Assembly: GCA_026724425.1 (NCBI GenBank)
Contig: JAIUCV010000001.1
Span: 5,218,001 to 5,282,000 of the forward strand
Source: Erythrophleum ivorense
Taxonomy: Eukaryota; Streptophyta; Magnoliopsida; Fabales; Fabaceae
Direction of reading: 5' to 3'
DNA: 64,000 nt
The notes under the pieces were generated by a model that was not told the origin of the DNA, did no database searches, and saw only the letters and a program-made list of their open reading frames with translations. This document shows positions 11,908-22,016 of this stretch, piece by piece (within the stretch, counting starts at the first letter, position 1; the number at the start of each line of letters is the position of its first letter). The position numbers were made by a program, and so were the translations under genes.

Positions 11908-12950
11908 TCATGGTGAAAATTTCATGAATGAAAATGGATTATCTACTACATGTCGAAGCCAAATCAACTTCCGATCCTCATAACCATAAAAGGTGGCAAA
12001 CATCTCCCGATTTTGTTTATATATCATTATCTGACAGCAGTTTGCATACCACATTGGATCACTGACAATCTCATCAATTAAGTTCAACTCAGCCATCACT
12101 TCCTTCATTCATGTTCCAAGTAGTTCTGTAGGATCGGAGCGATATGTATTTGCAATGACACTTATAGCATCAGCTATTTTTGATGCTGTGGAGACTTTGG
12201 CCTTACTTGTCCGTTCACTAAGGTCAGCTCTCTTTCTCTTCCCACCATTTATCTGGCCACTAGTTTTCTGGGATTGGTATAGATTGATATTTGCAACTCC
12301 TTCAGTTGCCCCAACATTGTCATTTTCACTATCTCCAGATCCTTCCTCTATATCTAGCCTAATATTGTCTAGGTTTGGGCAGTACCCATCCTCACTTTCA
12401 AACAGACCATTAGGAAATGTCATTGACGATTGTACCCATGCAAATTGTCCCGTTGCAATTACATCTTTAAAAAGAATAGTTAACTCTTGGGCAAATGAAA
12501 GTCCCTTATACCTAAATTTCCCATATTGTGGATTCTCCTGCATGTATAAAATAATTCATCACTTTTACAAATAATCAAACAAAAATATTACAATTAACGC
12601 TCAAGAACAGGTTGATGCATAACCTACCAATTCCTTCTTCTCCCATCACTCATCAGGTGCATCAATAGTCGTCTTCATACTGTCCCACCCTAGGCCTATT
12701 TCTTCGGCGAACAATTTATACCATACTAACCATTCTTTTTTTAAACTATCCCATTTGTTTTTCATCTGAACTCTATCATAATTTCGTCCAGTTAATCCAT
12801 TGAATTGCTCAATGATAGCCTTCCACCCTTTCTTCGTTAGGGTTGTTCTATTGCGTTCTCCCTTTTAGACTTGGTCCAAGTATGCTTTAACAAAATATTC
12901 AGTTGTTCTTGGATTCCACATAACTTTTTTTTTAGAACTTATTTTTCTAT
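11908..12950 (-). pseudogene. Myb/SANT-like DNA-binding protein of a PIF/Harbinger element (right copy)
   Basis: Exon 1 (about 12950-12630) encodes the Myb/SANT-like domain, including TTLTKKGWKAIIEQF, GRNYDRVQ and KNKWDSLKK, interrupted by one TAA and a TGA in DEWW. Exon 2 runs from MQENPQYGKF (12543) open for 144 codons to a TGA at 12109-12111. It then resumes in the same frame with the 66-codon tail (12108-11908) ending FMKFSP. The stops differ from those of the left copy, so the two copies decayed independently after duplication. Confidence 0.8.
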
Positions 12951-13477
12951 CTTGTCAAAAAAGTTATAAAGGACTAAAGCTAGCATGCACAAATTTTTAA
13001 CAGGCTCACATATAGTAATAAGTAGCAAAATCATTAATATTGTTAATAAAACTATTAAATCTCAACAATTTAAGAGAACAAATCGAAAATTAAGATTGTT
13101 AGACCTTATTTAATTTTAAGAGAACAAATCGAATAAAACTATACACATATGAGTACACACATGCCTATTTAATTTTAAATTTAACAAACACATCCGTTTA
13201 TTTAATTTTAAATTTAGAATAATTAAATTAAGATTGTTAAACTTTATTTCCTTTAGAGTTTATTTATTTCATTAATAGACATGTCTATTATGTATTAACA
13301 AGTTTAGTTTAATAGACATATCTATTTATTTAATTTTAAATTTAAATAATTAAATTAAAATTAGCAAGCTTTTTTTCCTTTAGAATCTCAATAGTCTTTT
13401 CATTTATTCAAAGTAGCTATCAACAGAAAATTGACAATAAATATTATCAGATAGCATATTATTGTATATGAGCCCAT

Positions 13478-13586
13478 TGTCACAAGGTCATTACTCTCTT
13501 TCCAAAAGACGCGCCGTTTGGAAGGTGTAGCACCCCACTTATATGTCCCTAACCGTCCCCGAGTCCAACCGATGTGGGGCGTAACA
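13478..13586 (-). repeat. TRIM LTR (3' LTR on minus strand)
   Basis: 109 bases, a near-identical direct repeat of 13682-13790 with few mismatches, implying a fairly young insertion compared with the surrounding Harbinger remnants. Confidence 0.85.
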
Positions 13587-13681
13587 ACTTCCCTAGCCAA
13601 TCCGTGACGCACTCGTCACGAGTGACCTACCAGCGAGGCCCACCGACTGGACCAAACTCGGGACCAGCTCTGATATCATTT

Positions 13682-13790
13682 TGTCACAGAGTTATTACTC
13701 TCTTTCCAAAAGACGCACCGTTTGGAACGTGCAGCACCCCGCTTATATGTCCCTAATCGTCCCCGAGTCCAACCGATGTGGGGCGTAACA
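13682..13790 (-). repeat. TRIM LTR (5' LTR on minus strand)
   Basis: 109 bases, the partner of 13478-13586. The tRNA-Met-type primer site lies just inside it on the minus strand. Confidence 0.85.
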
Positions 13791-13984
13791 CCATGCTTCC
13801 TATCAGATTGTTCTAATTTTAAGACACAAGCACAGTCATTGAGGATTTTGAACCCATGATTGAACCATTCACTAGGTTCTTACATGAGGAGACATTTTAG
13901 TTTATTCATTGTTATCATAAGTTTATTCAAGTTGAGCTTCGCTATTCAATATAACCTGATCAATACGGGATTTCAATTTCACTT

Positions 13985-14560
13985 TCATTCATACCCCACA
14001 GGATTATACCACGTTTGCGGCCATTTACTATTAGATTGGCCCACTAATGCCAATGATGTACCAAACCCCCACAGCAATGGTAAGGGGTCGACTTCGAAAC
14101 AATTGAAAGCTATAGAATCCACATATAATTCTGTACTCAAAACTTGAAAGGATCCCAACAAATCCACGAGGTTAGGCCCCTCTAACTGCACCAATAGTTT
14201 AATTCAGATTATCTAAAAGTTACTCAAAATAAAGTTTTGTTTAAAAGAACAATAATATCGACATTGACTAAAGACAGAGACACCATAATACCGACATCAC
14301 TAGAACCAAACCCACAACATAATGGCCTTGCCTCGCTTCCCCACTGCCCATATATAAATATATATATAAGGATAAATGGATAACAAACGACGAGACCTAT
14401 CGTCAAATTCCAACTCTTTGGTAATGGCTCATAATCCATATGAAATCTATTAGCGCATTCAAATTCTTGAGGCGTGGGAATACTATAATTTACCCCCTCA
14501 GAATAATCATGGCGATTACGAAAGGCTAGTGCGGGAGCACTTGTCACTCTCTGTAAGGAA
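13985..14560 (-). other. Exon-like ORFs of unknown origin inside the right side of the palindrome
   Basis: On the minus strand a pyrimidine tract ending in AG (about 14565-14553) precedes a 107-codon ORF (14547-14224). Its first about 50 residues look like ordinary coding sequence: IPTPQEFECANRF, HMDYEPLPKSWNLT. Further on, 14194-13985 is open for 69 codons, including SIAFNCFEVDPLPLLWGFG. I do not recognise either, and there is no equivalent on the left side. They could be exons of a host gene caught by the element or chance ORFs. The splice-like context favours, but does not prove, the former. Confidence 0.3.
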
Positions 14561-14580
14561 AGAAAAGAGAGCTGTCACAC

Positions 14581-15423
14581 TCTTACACGCTCTTCTATCT
14601 ATCGAAGTTCTTTTACCTCGCTCTTTATACGTTTACGAGTCAATTTCCAAAGTCTCATTTTAATGGTGATGAAGGTAGGGCGCTCAAACTTGCGATTTAG
14701 TCGGCTACTTAATGTAAGAATTGCCAACTTATTTATCACATGTGTGCGGATTCTTAATGAGGAACCGAGCATGTCTTTTACTTTAGTCTATGGAACTTAA
14801 CTACCGATTTAGACCACACTTTAGGAAAGAAGCCTAATTAGGCACTAAAGCCTCAGTTTCTTACTCTCTTCAACTCACCGGAGCAGCGCCCTATGTACAA
14901 ACAGCAAATGTGCTCTGGTACAAACCAAGCTGTCATTTATTAAGGAGGAAGAAGACAGATCAGAGGAAGAAGACGTTACCTGCAACAGAGTAGAGAAAGA
15001 AGATGAAGGAGCAGCCTAGTCACTAACTGAAAGCAGCTCCACGTTAGAAAAAGATCAGAGGAAGAAGATGAAGATTGCTGAGATGTATCCGCAAAAACAG
15101 AGTGAAACAGAGAAGCAAGTTTACATGCAACAAGGTTAGCAGAGATTGCTGAGATGTACCCTCTGCGTTTGCTATATCCTTGGACTGGTTTGGGTATAAA
15201 GGATAATTGGCCGTTTGAGTAATTAACGTGTCTTTAATGCAATGCGTTTGCGTTAGCAGAAAGCAGATATAAAATGCTTTAAGCCAACGTGATTTTCATA
15301 CTCCCCAAAGCGATGGTGCAGCAGGTCGAACGTGGATCCAAACATGCAGCAAATGGGCTTCTCCTATGCAAACTTTGGTTTGGGCTGAAACGTGGGTACA
15401 TCAACGTGTTTCCAAACGCATAC
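14581..15423 (-). repeat. Right outer inverted arm of the palindromic Harbinger structure
   Basis: About 843 bases, the inverted partner of 5333-6146. A small internal extra segment near 15060-15160 repeats the phrase GATTGCTGAGATGTA twice and has no counterpart in the left arm, which accounts for the small length difference. Confidence 0.85.
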
Positions 15424-15920
15424 TTACCTGGTCAGAAACAACAACCTTTAGTTTTCAGTTAACGAAGTTATTCCTTCTTAGAACTATAAACCCTTTAAAA
15501 GCGTATGGCACTAACGTTATCTAAAAATGCAAAGACAGCTGAATCACATACGTTCCATAGTGGACTATATAAATGTCACTATATAAAAAGATTTGAGATT
15601 GCATAGAAGCTTTAAGCAAACGAAGATAGTTATGCGCTAAAGTATATAATTCAAGGCTTACCTCGTATCTAGCCTCAATTGGATTTGATGGTGATGTTGC
15701 TTGAAAACCTGTAGGTAATTTATGAGTTTGATCGAGTATAGAACAGAATGAAGAGAACAAGTGCTTTACTGTGTTACCAATTCTCTCTTTACCACATCGA
15801 ATTTTTCTGTTACTGAATATAAACAATATACTTAAGTGCATACATACCAAACCTGTACCTTTAAAACCCGTATTCATAATACTACTACCTCCGCTCCTAA
15901 TATCATAGTATACTGTTCAT
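15424..15920. other. Spacer right of the Harbinger structure
   Basis: No confident gene. A minus-strand ORF of 118 codons (15877-15521) contains a locally exon-like stretch (KLPTGFQATSPSNPIEAR, followed on the minus strand by a GT donor-like site), but I cannot match it to a family, so it is not called as a gene. Confidence 0.4.
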
Positions 15921-15926
15921 AACTAA

Positions 15927-16322
15927 GGGTTTGATTAGGAATTTAGAAAAGAGTGAGAACCAACCCACTCCATTGATTGGAAGTTTAATGGAAAAAATGG
16001 TTGATATCCCACACCACCGATTGGATGTTACACTGTTAAAAATGGGATAGGGTGGGTTTGAAGAGTAAAATTTCTAATATTATCTTCGAAATGTTAACCC
16101 TATTAAAAAAGTAGGCAAATGGAGAGGGTTAAAAGTGGCAATGAAAAATTATAAAGAACCCAAACCATCCAATTTGGAGTAGTTTGAAAATTGGAGTGTG
16201 GGATGAAATAGAATGGTTTCCAAACCATCCTAACCCACCCCCTCCCATTAGTTTTTAAACATCCAATCAATGGTTAAGATGCTCAAAGCATCCCACCCTA
16301 CTCCCAAGCAAACCTTAAATAC
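15927..16322. mobile_element. MITE-like inverted-repeat element
   Basis: About 395 bases without coding capacity. The left end (AAGGGTTTGATTAGG, near 15927) and the right end (CCCAAGCAAACCTTAAA, near 16303-16319) are related as inverted repeats. Internal blocks such as CCACTCCATTGATTGGA and TCCAATCAATGG repeat the relationship further in. The flanking duplication is not clear. The AAGGGTTTG end suggests a hAT- or Harbinger-type MITE, undecided. Confidence 0.5.
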
Positions 16323-16817
16323 CAATGTTTTAAAATGGCAGGAGATCACAGCGATATTGTTCCACGAAACTCACAGCCTTGCAGAAACCTTACTGACTAT
16401 AACATCATTGTCATAATTCAAGAACAGTAGAAACTCTAACAGGTCTCTGATTCCTTCCAGGATGAGTTGATGAAGTCCAATTGACTTAGTCCTTGACAAC
16501 TGTGTATGATAATCACTACCTTAACTATGGTAGTTTCTTCCAAGCATCATTAACAGTAATTAATATGACTTCAGCCATTAGAAAAGAATCTATTCCAAAA
16601 TACTAGTCTGTTGAATGAAAGTGCCTTAAGGCTTAAGTTCCATAAAGTCTTGATTGTTCTTCAACTTGGGACATTTTAGTAATCCTTACTCGTGACGTAC
16701 CCATATTTAATAAATCGAAAGGATGAACAGATCTGCATTTCTTTAAGGACAACGAATCCACTTTACCTCTTACCTGCAGCAATTTTCACACAGGAGCCTT
16801 TATTGGGCTAATAACTG

Positions 16818-17114
16818 TCATTGGTGAGGCAAAAGAACTTTGTTCCAATGAAACCAAAGGATAACAGCCACATCTTGCAGTAATTGGAGAGATTCTTGCG
16901 ATCCATCTTCATGCACTCTTCTTGATAGATATGCAATGCACTCTACGACAACTGGTGGATCTATACTTTCTGTGTGCAAAGCATCTTTTGACCTGAACCA
17001 AGCTGCCCTAGCCTTCAAACAGCAAAGGAAAAAATGGTTATTGGACTCCGTTTCAGTGCATCTGCAGCAATTGTCTGCAATGATTATTATAAACGAACTA
17101 GATAAATTAAACAC
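16818..17114 (-). pseudogene. Fragment of a LINE zinc-binding region (zf-RVT)
   Basis: The 98-codon minus-strand ORF contains CCRCTETESNNHFFLCC, then ARAAWF, resembling the CxxC...H...C zinc-binding segment found after the RT domain of plant LINEs. About 50 residues on comes LWFHWNKV, where that family usually has a LW-x-I/H-W-K stretch. No other part of a LINE is seen next to it, so it is an isolated relic. Similarity is judged by eye from short motifs. Confidence 0.5.
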
Positions 17115-19073
17115 AGAGGTGGGGTGAAGGGAGACTCAGAGAGAGAGGAATCTTACCCCTTTGTATGACACAAACAAACTTATACTCCAAGTGCTTCCAT
17201 TTCGCTGAAACTCTCAGCTTTTCACAGGACAGGTTACTAGGGGCAACTGTGAAAAAAAAAAAATTGTCATAGAAAGTTTATTGGCACAAAATGGGAACTC
17301 TCTAACAGGCAATGGTCCATCAAAGCATAATCTCTTATAAGGCAAGGAGCAGCAAAATAATATTTTCCCAAACCCAAAGCATGCACGTGCATAAGTTGGT
17401 GCAATATTAACCCTTGGAACAACATTAAGTTAGAATCTTTGCAGAAATCTTCCACTCCATCACAGCACAACGAGGGGTCTATTTGGACCCATTATAATGC
17501 AGTTCTAACTTTGCAATATTTGCCCTAAAGTATTGTTCATGTTTCCTCCATGTGGGTCTGTGCAGGATATTGAATTAAACAAATCCCAATCATATTAATT
17601 CATAACAAAGCATAGGTTTTCTTTCCTTCCTGTGGTTCTTTAGATCAAGAATGTAAGTTGTTGTATTGGAGATTTCATAAATCACAACAAACAATATCTT
17701 TGGAATCCAACAATCAATCTGCGATGGATGAAAGTTATGCTTTGTTATTGCTGAGAAAATACAGAAAGCAAAAGTTAGGGATGAAAGGAAGGGACCAATT
17801 GAAATTTATTATTGAAAGAATCAATGACAATGTGACATTATTAAACTAACCTTTCAACCTCTATACAAGTACTATGACCGCACAAAAACATACCCTTTAT
17901 TTTGCATGCATTACAAGAAACTCTTTTCTTAACTAAAAAGACTTCACTAAATCCTTACTCCCTTTTGACAGGGTGCACTACAAAGAACTCTTTTTCTAAC
18001 CTAGAAGATTTTCCTAAATGCTTCATACCTCTTCACAATTATGACTCTGAATTAATGTATAACACACTACATTATTGATGTAGTTAGGAATAAACAGCAT
18101 AACGTAGAAGCGGTATCATAAATCAAATTTAGAAGTATATGATAAAAAGAAAAAATTAAGATAAGATCACCCCATTTTGATCAATTCCCTCTACATTGGA
18201 AAATATGAATGAAATAATTCATACACAAGCCACATAATCTAACAAGTATCATAAATGCGTAGGATACAATAAAAGAGCATTGACATGCTAAATTTCATTA
18301 CTCAAAATCAGACATGCAGGAAAAGTTCACAGATGAAGGCCTAATTTCCACAGTAGTTCCATCTAAATCTAGAGAACACTTTCACAAATTATATATACAT
18401 TTGTGATTTGTCTTCAAACTAATAGTTTGCTCAGAGGCATGTAAACGCCCATTTACATACCATTAGGAAAGAGATCGTTATAATTATTATCAAGCACTTT
18501 TTTGCTTTATAGAAGATACAGAACACTTTTGTTGCTGTGTCTAAACAGGGACCTCATATGGAAATCTACAGCACCACAAAAATGTAAAAAAAAAAAAATT
18601 AAAGATAGAAAAACTAAACTAGATCCATTTTTTCTGCGATTTTAAAACTGATTTCAATTAAGCCAGCAGAATCCCATAGGATATGACTTCAATCATATCC
18701 TCATAAAAAATTTAAACTATCAAACAAACTGTCTTTTGTTAAATTTAGTGTACCACATTGAAAAAACTAAGATACCTGAGCATGGGAACGGGCTATCATT
18801 ATGCTTAACCACTTTTCTCCATTTGTTTAAGTTTCATGTGAGTGTGTTTAAAGGCTTGTGTAGCTGTGTATGTCCCTGAAAGCAGTAGAGAAAGACAGTA
18901 AGATGTCCGTATGTTCATATGCATGATAGGTAAAATAATCTCAGTGGTCAGTACCTTCCAAGAGATTTACCTATGACTTCTCAACATAAATGAAATAGGG
19001 GAGTACATATAGTTCTTTGAGATGCAGGGAAGTACTTGAACGTGAATTCCGTGGACTTGTTTCTAGAGCCAAA
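17115..19073. other. Intergenic region downstream of the PPR gene
   Basis: About 2 kb AT-rich; I see no gene. The part nearest 19073 is likely the 3' UTR of the PPR gene. Poly(A)-type runs occur near 17253-17263 and 18587-18598. Confidence 0.5.
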
Positions 19074-22016
19074 TCACCAATAGTCCTGACAGGAACAAGA
19101 TCCACCCTTGAAATGATGGAACCTTTTAATGTCACGAACAACTATTTCTCTATTAATAATGTCTGAGACAAGTTTCATAAAATTATGGCAATCACCACAG
19201 ATGCGTAGATTTTTAAAAATCCGGATCTGTTTAGTAGGGCTAGTGCTCATAAGGGCAAACCCAAGAGCCAGCTTTTCACTATGATGAATAAGATATTCCT
19301 TTTTCTCTTTGTCAGGGACGTTATGAAGCACATGTTTTATTTGTGGGATATAACCCACTGATCTGAGTTTTTGACCAAGCTCTTCGAATTTCAAATGAAT
19401 TTCCCGGATACTTGGATGCACACCATCGCACACAAAGACATGTATTTGATTGTTAATCTCTACCCAACTACATCCAGGTTCCTTTTTCACACCCTGGCTG
19501 CACATCAAGGCCCTTACTTTTCTGACCTTTGCCCACTTACCTTTGCTAGCAAAAATGTTAGAAAGTAATATGTAATTTGAGTCTGTCTCAGGTTTAAGCT
19601 CAAAGATCTTTTCTGCTGCTCTTTCACCCAATTTAATGTTTCCATGCTTTGTACAAGCACCCAGAATGGTCTCCCAGATTAAGGCATTAGATGTCAGCTT
19701 CATCTCCTCAATAAAGCTTTCAACCTCATCAAATCTTCCAGCGCGGCTGAGAATGTCAACCATACAAGCATAATGCTCATCTGTAGGAATTATGCCATAT
19801 ACACTACTCATAGAATTGAAGTGCTGTTTCCCTTTTTCAACAAGACCAATGTGGCTACATGCAGAAAGGACACCTATAAAGGTAACTTCATCAGGTAAGT
19901 AGTTGTTATCTTTCATTTCCTGAAAGGTCTCAAGGGCCTTCTGTCCCTGACCATGCATAGAAAACCCACATATCATGGTGTTCCACAATACTGTATCATG
20001 TCTAAACAAGCCCTTGAATATAATCTCAGCATCTTCAATGCACCCACATTTTGCATACATATCAACAAGGGCACTGGAAACAAACATATCAGGCAGATGC
20101 CCACTCTTAATTACCATTGAGTGAAGCTGCCTTCCACTTTCAGTGGCAGTCATTTGGGAACAACCACTTAAACAACCAGCAAGAGTGAACTCATTGGGCT
20201 TTACTCCTTCTCTCTGCATTAGACTGAAGCATTTAAAAGCCTTCTCTGCTTGGTCATTCTGGGCAAAACCAGTGATAATTAGTGTCCATGTGAAGACATC
20301 TCGACTAAGCAACCTATCAAAAGCTATATATGATTCTTCCATACACCCACATTTGGCATACATGTCCACAAGGGCTGTCCCAACATATTCATTACCACTA
20401 AGGTTGTTTTTCAAAACCTGAGCATGAACTTGCTTACCAAAGCCTACATCCAAATGGCTAGAGCAAGACCTTAAAACACTGATAAATGTATACATATTGG
20501 GCCTAAAATCTTCTACAAGCATCTGATAGAAAGTTCTGGGTCCTGATTCACAACAATTATAGTCATGAAATCCAGACAACAAAGAATTCCAGGAAATAAG
20601 ATCTGGTCCTGTCATTGCCTCAAATACATGAGCACCATCATGCACACAACCATTTTTCATGTACATCCTGATGAGGGCATTACTTACTGAGATATCAGAT
20701 TCAAAACCATATTTCAAAATACAAGCATGGATACTTTTCCCAAAATGCAAGTCCCCTAATTCAGTGGAAGCACTAACAATACTTGCAAAGGTAAATTGGT
20801 TTGGTTGAACACCCATATGCCTCATCAAGTTAAACAGCTTAGTTGCTTCTCTGTTATGCCCTTGCTGATCAAGGCAAGCGATCATAGCACTCCAGGTCAC
20901 TACATCATGATCTTTGATCATAGGGAAAAGTTTTAGTGCATCACCTACCAGCAAACACTTTGAGTACATATCTATAAGACTGCAACCCAAGAAATTATCC
21001 AGTTCAAAACCACTTTTGATTGCCAAACAATGCACAATCTGGCCATCTCTCAAGTCTCCTGAAGTTGCACAACCCTTTAGAACACTGGATAAGGTGTATT
21101 CACTGAACTTTACTTCTGATTTTAGCATTTTGCCAAACAATCTAAGAACTTCTTTGCCATCGCCCACTTGAGCATGGCCACTAAGCAACACATTCCATAA
21201 TACTTCGTTCTGCTCAGGCATGCAAAAGAACATCTTATCAGCGAGGCCCAATTCACCACATTTGGCATATAGGTCAACTAGTGCAGACCCAATAAATGAA
21301 TCGGATAATAAGCCAACCTTAGTTGCTTCCGCTTTAACCTGTTTCCCAAAATCTATGTTCAAGCACATAGAACAGGCTCTCAAACAAGTAGCCAATGTGA
21401 ACTCATTGGGCCTTATACCTTCCCTACGCATCTCACAGAACAAATTTATACCTTCCCTGGCATTGCCTTGAGCTACAAAACCTTGAATTAATGCGGTCCA
21501 CGATACAACATCTTCTTCAGGCATTTTATCAAGCACCTGCCGTGCATATGCTGGACGACCACATTTAACATAGATATTAATCAGTAAAACCCAAAAGTAA
21601 GAATCTGGGTCCACCCAATTCTTTATCAGGTGCCCGTGTACGGCCCTTCCCTCATTCAAAGACTCTTTCAAAGCACAAGTACGCAACAATGCTGAATACT
21701 GTTTAATCCTCTCCTTGCTGTTCACATTTACAGAGTCCTCTTCAGCATTTTCTCTGTAAGGCACTGAATTGGTCCTTTTATAACCAGGGCTTCTTCTGGG
21801 CATTGTCCACAACCTTTCATTATAAGCTAGACTCAATACGTTTTTTCTATCCACAAAGGCTAAATTGCTTGTGTTCAGCGCAGCATAACATGGGGATTTA
21901 ACTCGAACCGAAATTAAGAGATACTTAGAATTGTTGGAAACCCTGCTGGGTAGTTGAAAACTGGGTAGGCTTCGCATTTCTGAAGCAACAGCTGGATATT
22001 CCATCAAATCATTCAA
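19074..22016 (-). CDS. DYW-type PLS pentatricopeptide repeat protein, organellar
   Basis: A single uninterrupted 980-codon ORF, consistent with the mostly intronless plant PPR family. Residues 1-100 are Ser- and Arg-rich with few acids, as in a plastid or mitochondrial transit peptide. From about residue 105 a long array of P-L-S repeats follows, with recurring blocks such as D-V-V-S-W-T-A-L-I and G-T-A-L-V-D-M-Y-A-K-C-G. Then come the E/E+ region and a DYW domain starting at PGCSW (residue 847) and ending exactly in DYW. The deaminase signature is complete: H912-S-E914 with C940-x-x-C943, and the terminal CSC pair C974 and C976. DYW proteins carry out site-specific C-to-U editing of organelle RNA; the target here cannot be read from sequence. 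ATG 22016 gives the longest frame, and Met14 is an alternative start. Confidence 0.95.
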   Translation of the reverse strand: MNDLMEYPAVASEMRSLPSFQLPSRVSNNSKYLLISVRVKSPCYAALNTSNLAFVDRKNVLSLAYNERLWTMPRRSPGYKRTNSVPYRENAEEDSVNVNSKERIKQYSALLRTCALKESLNEGRAVHGHLIKNWVDPDSYFWVLLINIYVKCGRPAYARQVLDKMPEEDVVSWTALIQGFVAQGNAREGINLFCEMRREGIRPNEFTLATCLRACSMCLNIDFGKQVKAEATKVGLLSDSFIGSALVDLYAKCGELGLADKMFFCMPEQNEVLWNVLLSGHAQVGDGKEVLRLFGKMLKSEVKFSEYTLSSVLKGCATSGDLRDGQIVHCLAIKSGFELDNFLGCSLIDMYSKCLLVGDALKLFPMIKDHDVVTWSAMIACLDQQGHNREATKLFNLMRHMGVQPNQFTFASIVSASTELGDLHFGKSIHACILKYGFESDISVSNALIRMYMKNGCVHDGAHVFEAMTGPDLISWNSLLSGFHDYNCCESGPRTFYQMLVEDFRPNMYTFISVLRSCSSHLDVGFGKQVHAQVLKNNLSGNEYVGTALVDMYAKCGCMEESYIAFDRLLSRDVFTWTLIITGFAQNDQAEKAFKCFSLMQREGVKPNEFTLAGCLSGCSQMTATESGRQLHSMVIKSGHLPDMFVSSALVDMYAKCGCIEDAEIIFKGLFRHDTVLWNTMICGFSMHGQGQKALETFQEMKDNNYLPDEVTFIGVLSACSHIGLVEKGKQHFNSMSSVYGIIPTDEHYACMVDILSRAGRFDEVESFIEEMKLTSNALIWETILGACTKHGNIKLGERAAEKIFELKPETDSNYILLSNIFASKGKWAKVRKVRALMCSQGVKKEPGCSWVEINNQIHVFVCDGVHPSIREIHLKFEELGQKLRSVGYIPQIKHVLHNVPDKEKKEYLIHHSEKLALGFALMSTSPTKQIRIFKNLRICGDCHNFMKLVSDIINREIVVRDIKRFHHFKGGSCSCQDYW

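Larger units (their letters stand above)
10860..13362 (-). repeat. Right inner inverted arm (Harbinger gene pair copy B)
   Basis: About 2.5 kb inverted partner of 7554-10047. On its inner side the match stops about 20 bases into the last transposase intron, so this copy lacks the final catalytic exon entirely. The breakpoint is at 10860, immediately before AGTGAGGGCA. Confidence 0.9.
13478..13790 (-). mobile_element. TRIM (terminal-repeat retrotransposon in miniature)
   Basis: Two 109-base direct repeats, 13478-13586 and 13682-13790, flank a 95-base core. On the minus strand each repeat starts TGTTACGCCCCACATCGG and ends TGACA, the TG...CA form of LTRs and a start typical of plant TRIMs. Next to the minus-strand 5' LTR, separated by three bases, is TGATATCAGAGC (about 13667-13678), one mismatch from the usual primer-binding site for initiator tRNA-Met (TGGTATCAGAGC). 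The flanks share CCAT (13474-13477 and 13791-13794), a probable short target duplication. There is no coding capacity. It is absent from the left side of the palindrome. Confidence 0.85.
5333..15423. mobile_element. 10.1 kb palindromic PIF/Harbinger-type element with TTA target-site duplication
   Basis: The left end reads GTATGCGTTTGGAAACAC (5333-5350) and the right end is its reverse complement (15406-15423). The bases directly outside are TTA at 5330-5332 and TTA at 15424-15426, the three-base duplication expected of PIF/Harbinger transposition. Inside are two tiers of inverted repeat: outer arms 5333-6146 versus 14581-15423, and inner arms 7554-10047 versus 10860-13362. The inner arms carry divergent copies of the Harbinger gene pair in opposite orientations. 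The segments between the tiers (6147-7553 and 13363-14580) do not match each other by eye. Whether this is one mobile unit or nested insertions is inference. Confidence 0.7.

Noticed and set aside
11593..11911. Hydrophobic minus-strand ORFs that look like membrane proteins
   Set aside because: The T-rich spacer between the two Harbinger genes encodes Phe/Leu/Val by composition; the left arm has equivalent non-coding sequence.
12155..12574. 139-codon plus-strand ORF
   Set aside because: Antisense of the right Myb/SANT-like pseudogene, whose protein is recognisable on the minus strand.
15521..15877. 118-codon minus-strand ORF with an exon-like stretch (LPTGFQATSPSNPIEAR)
   Set aside because: No recognisable family, no supporting second exon, and it lies next to a transposon end. 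Kept only as a note.
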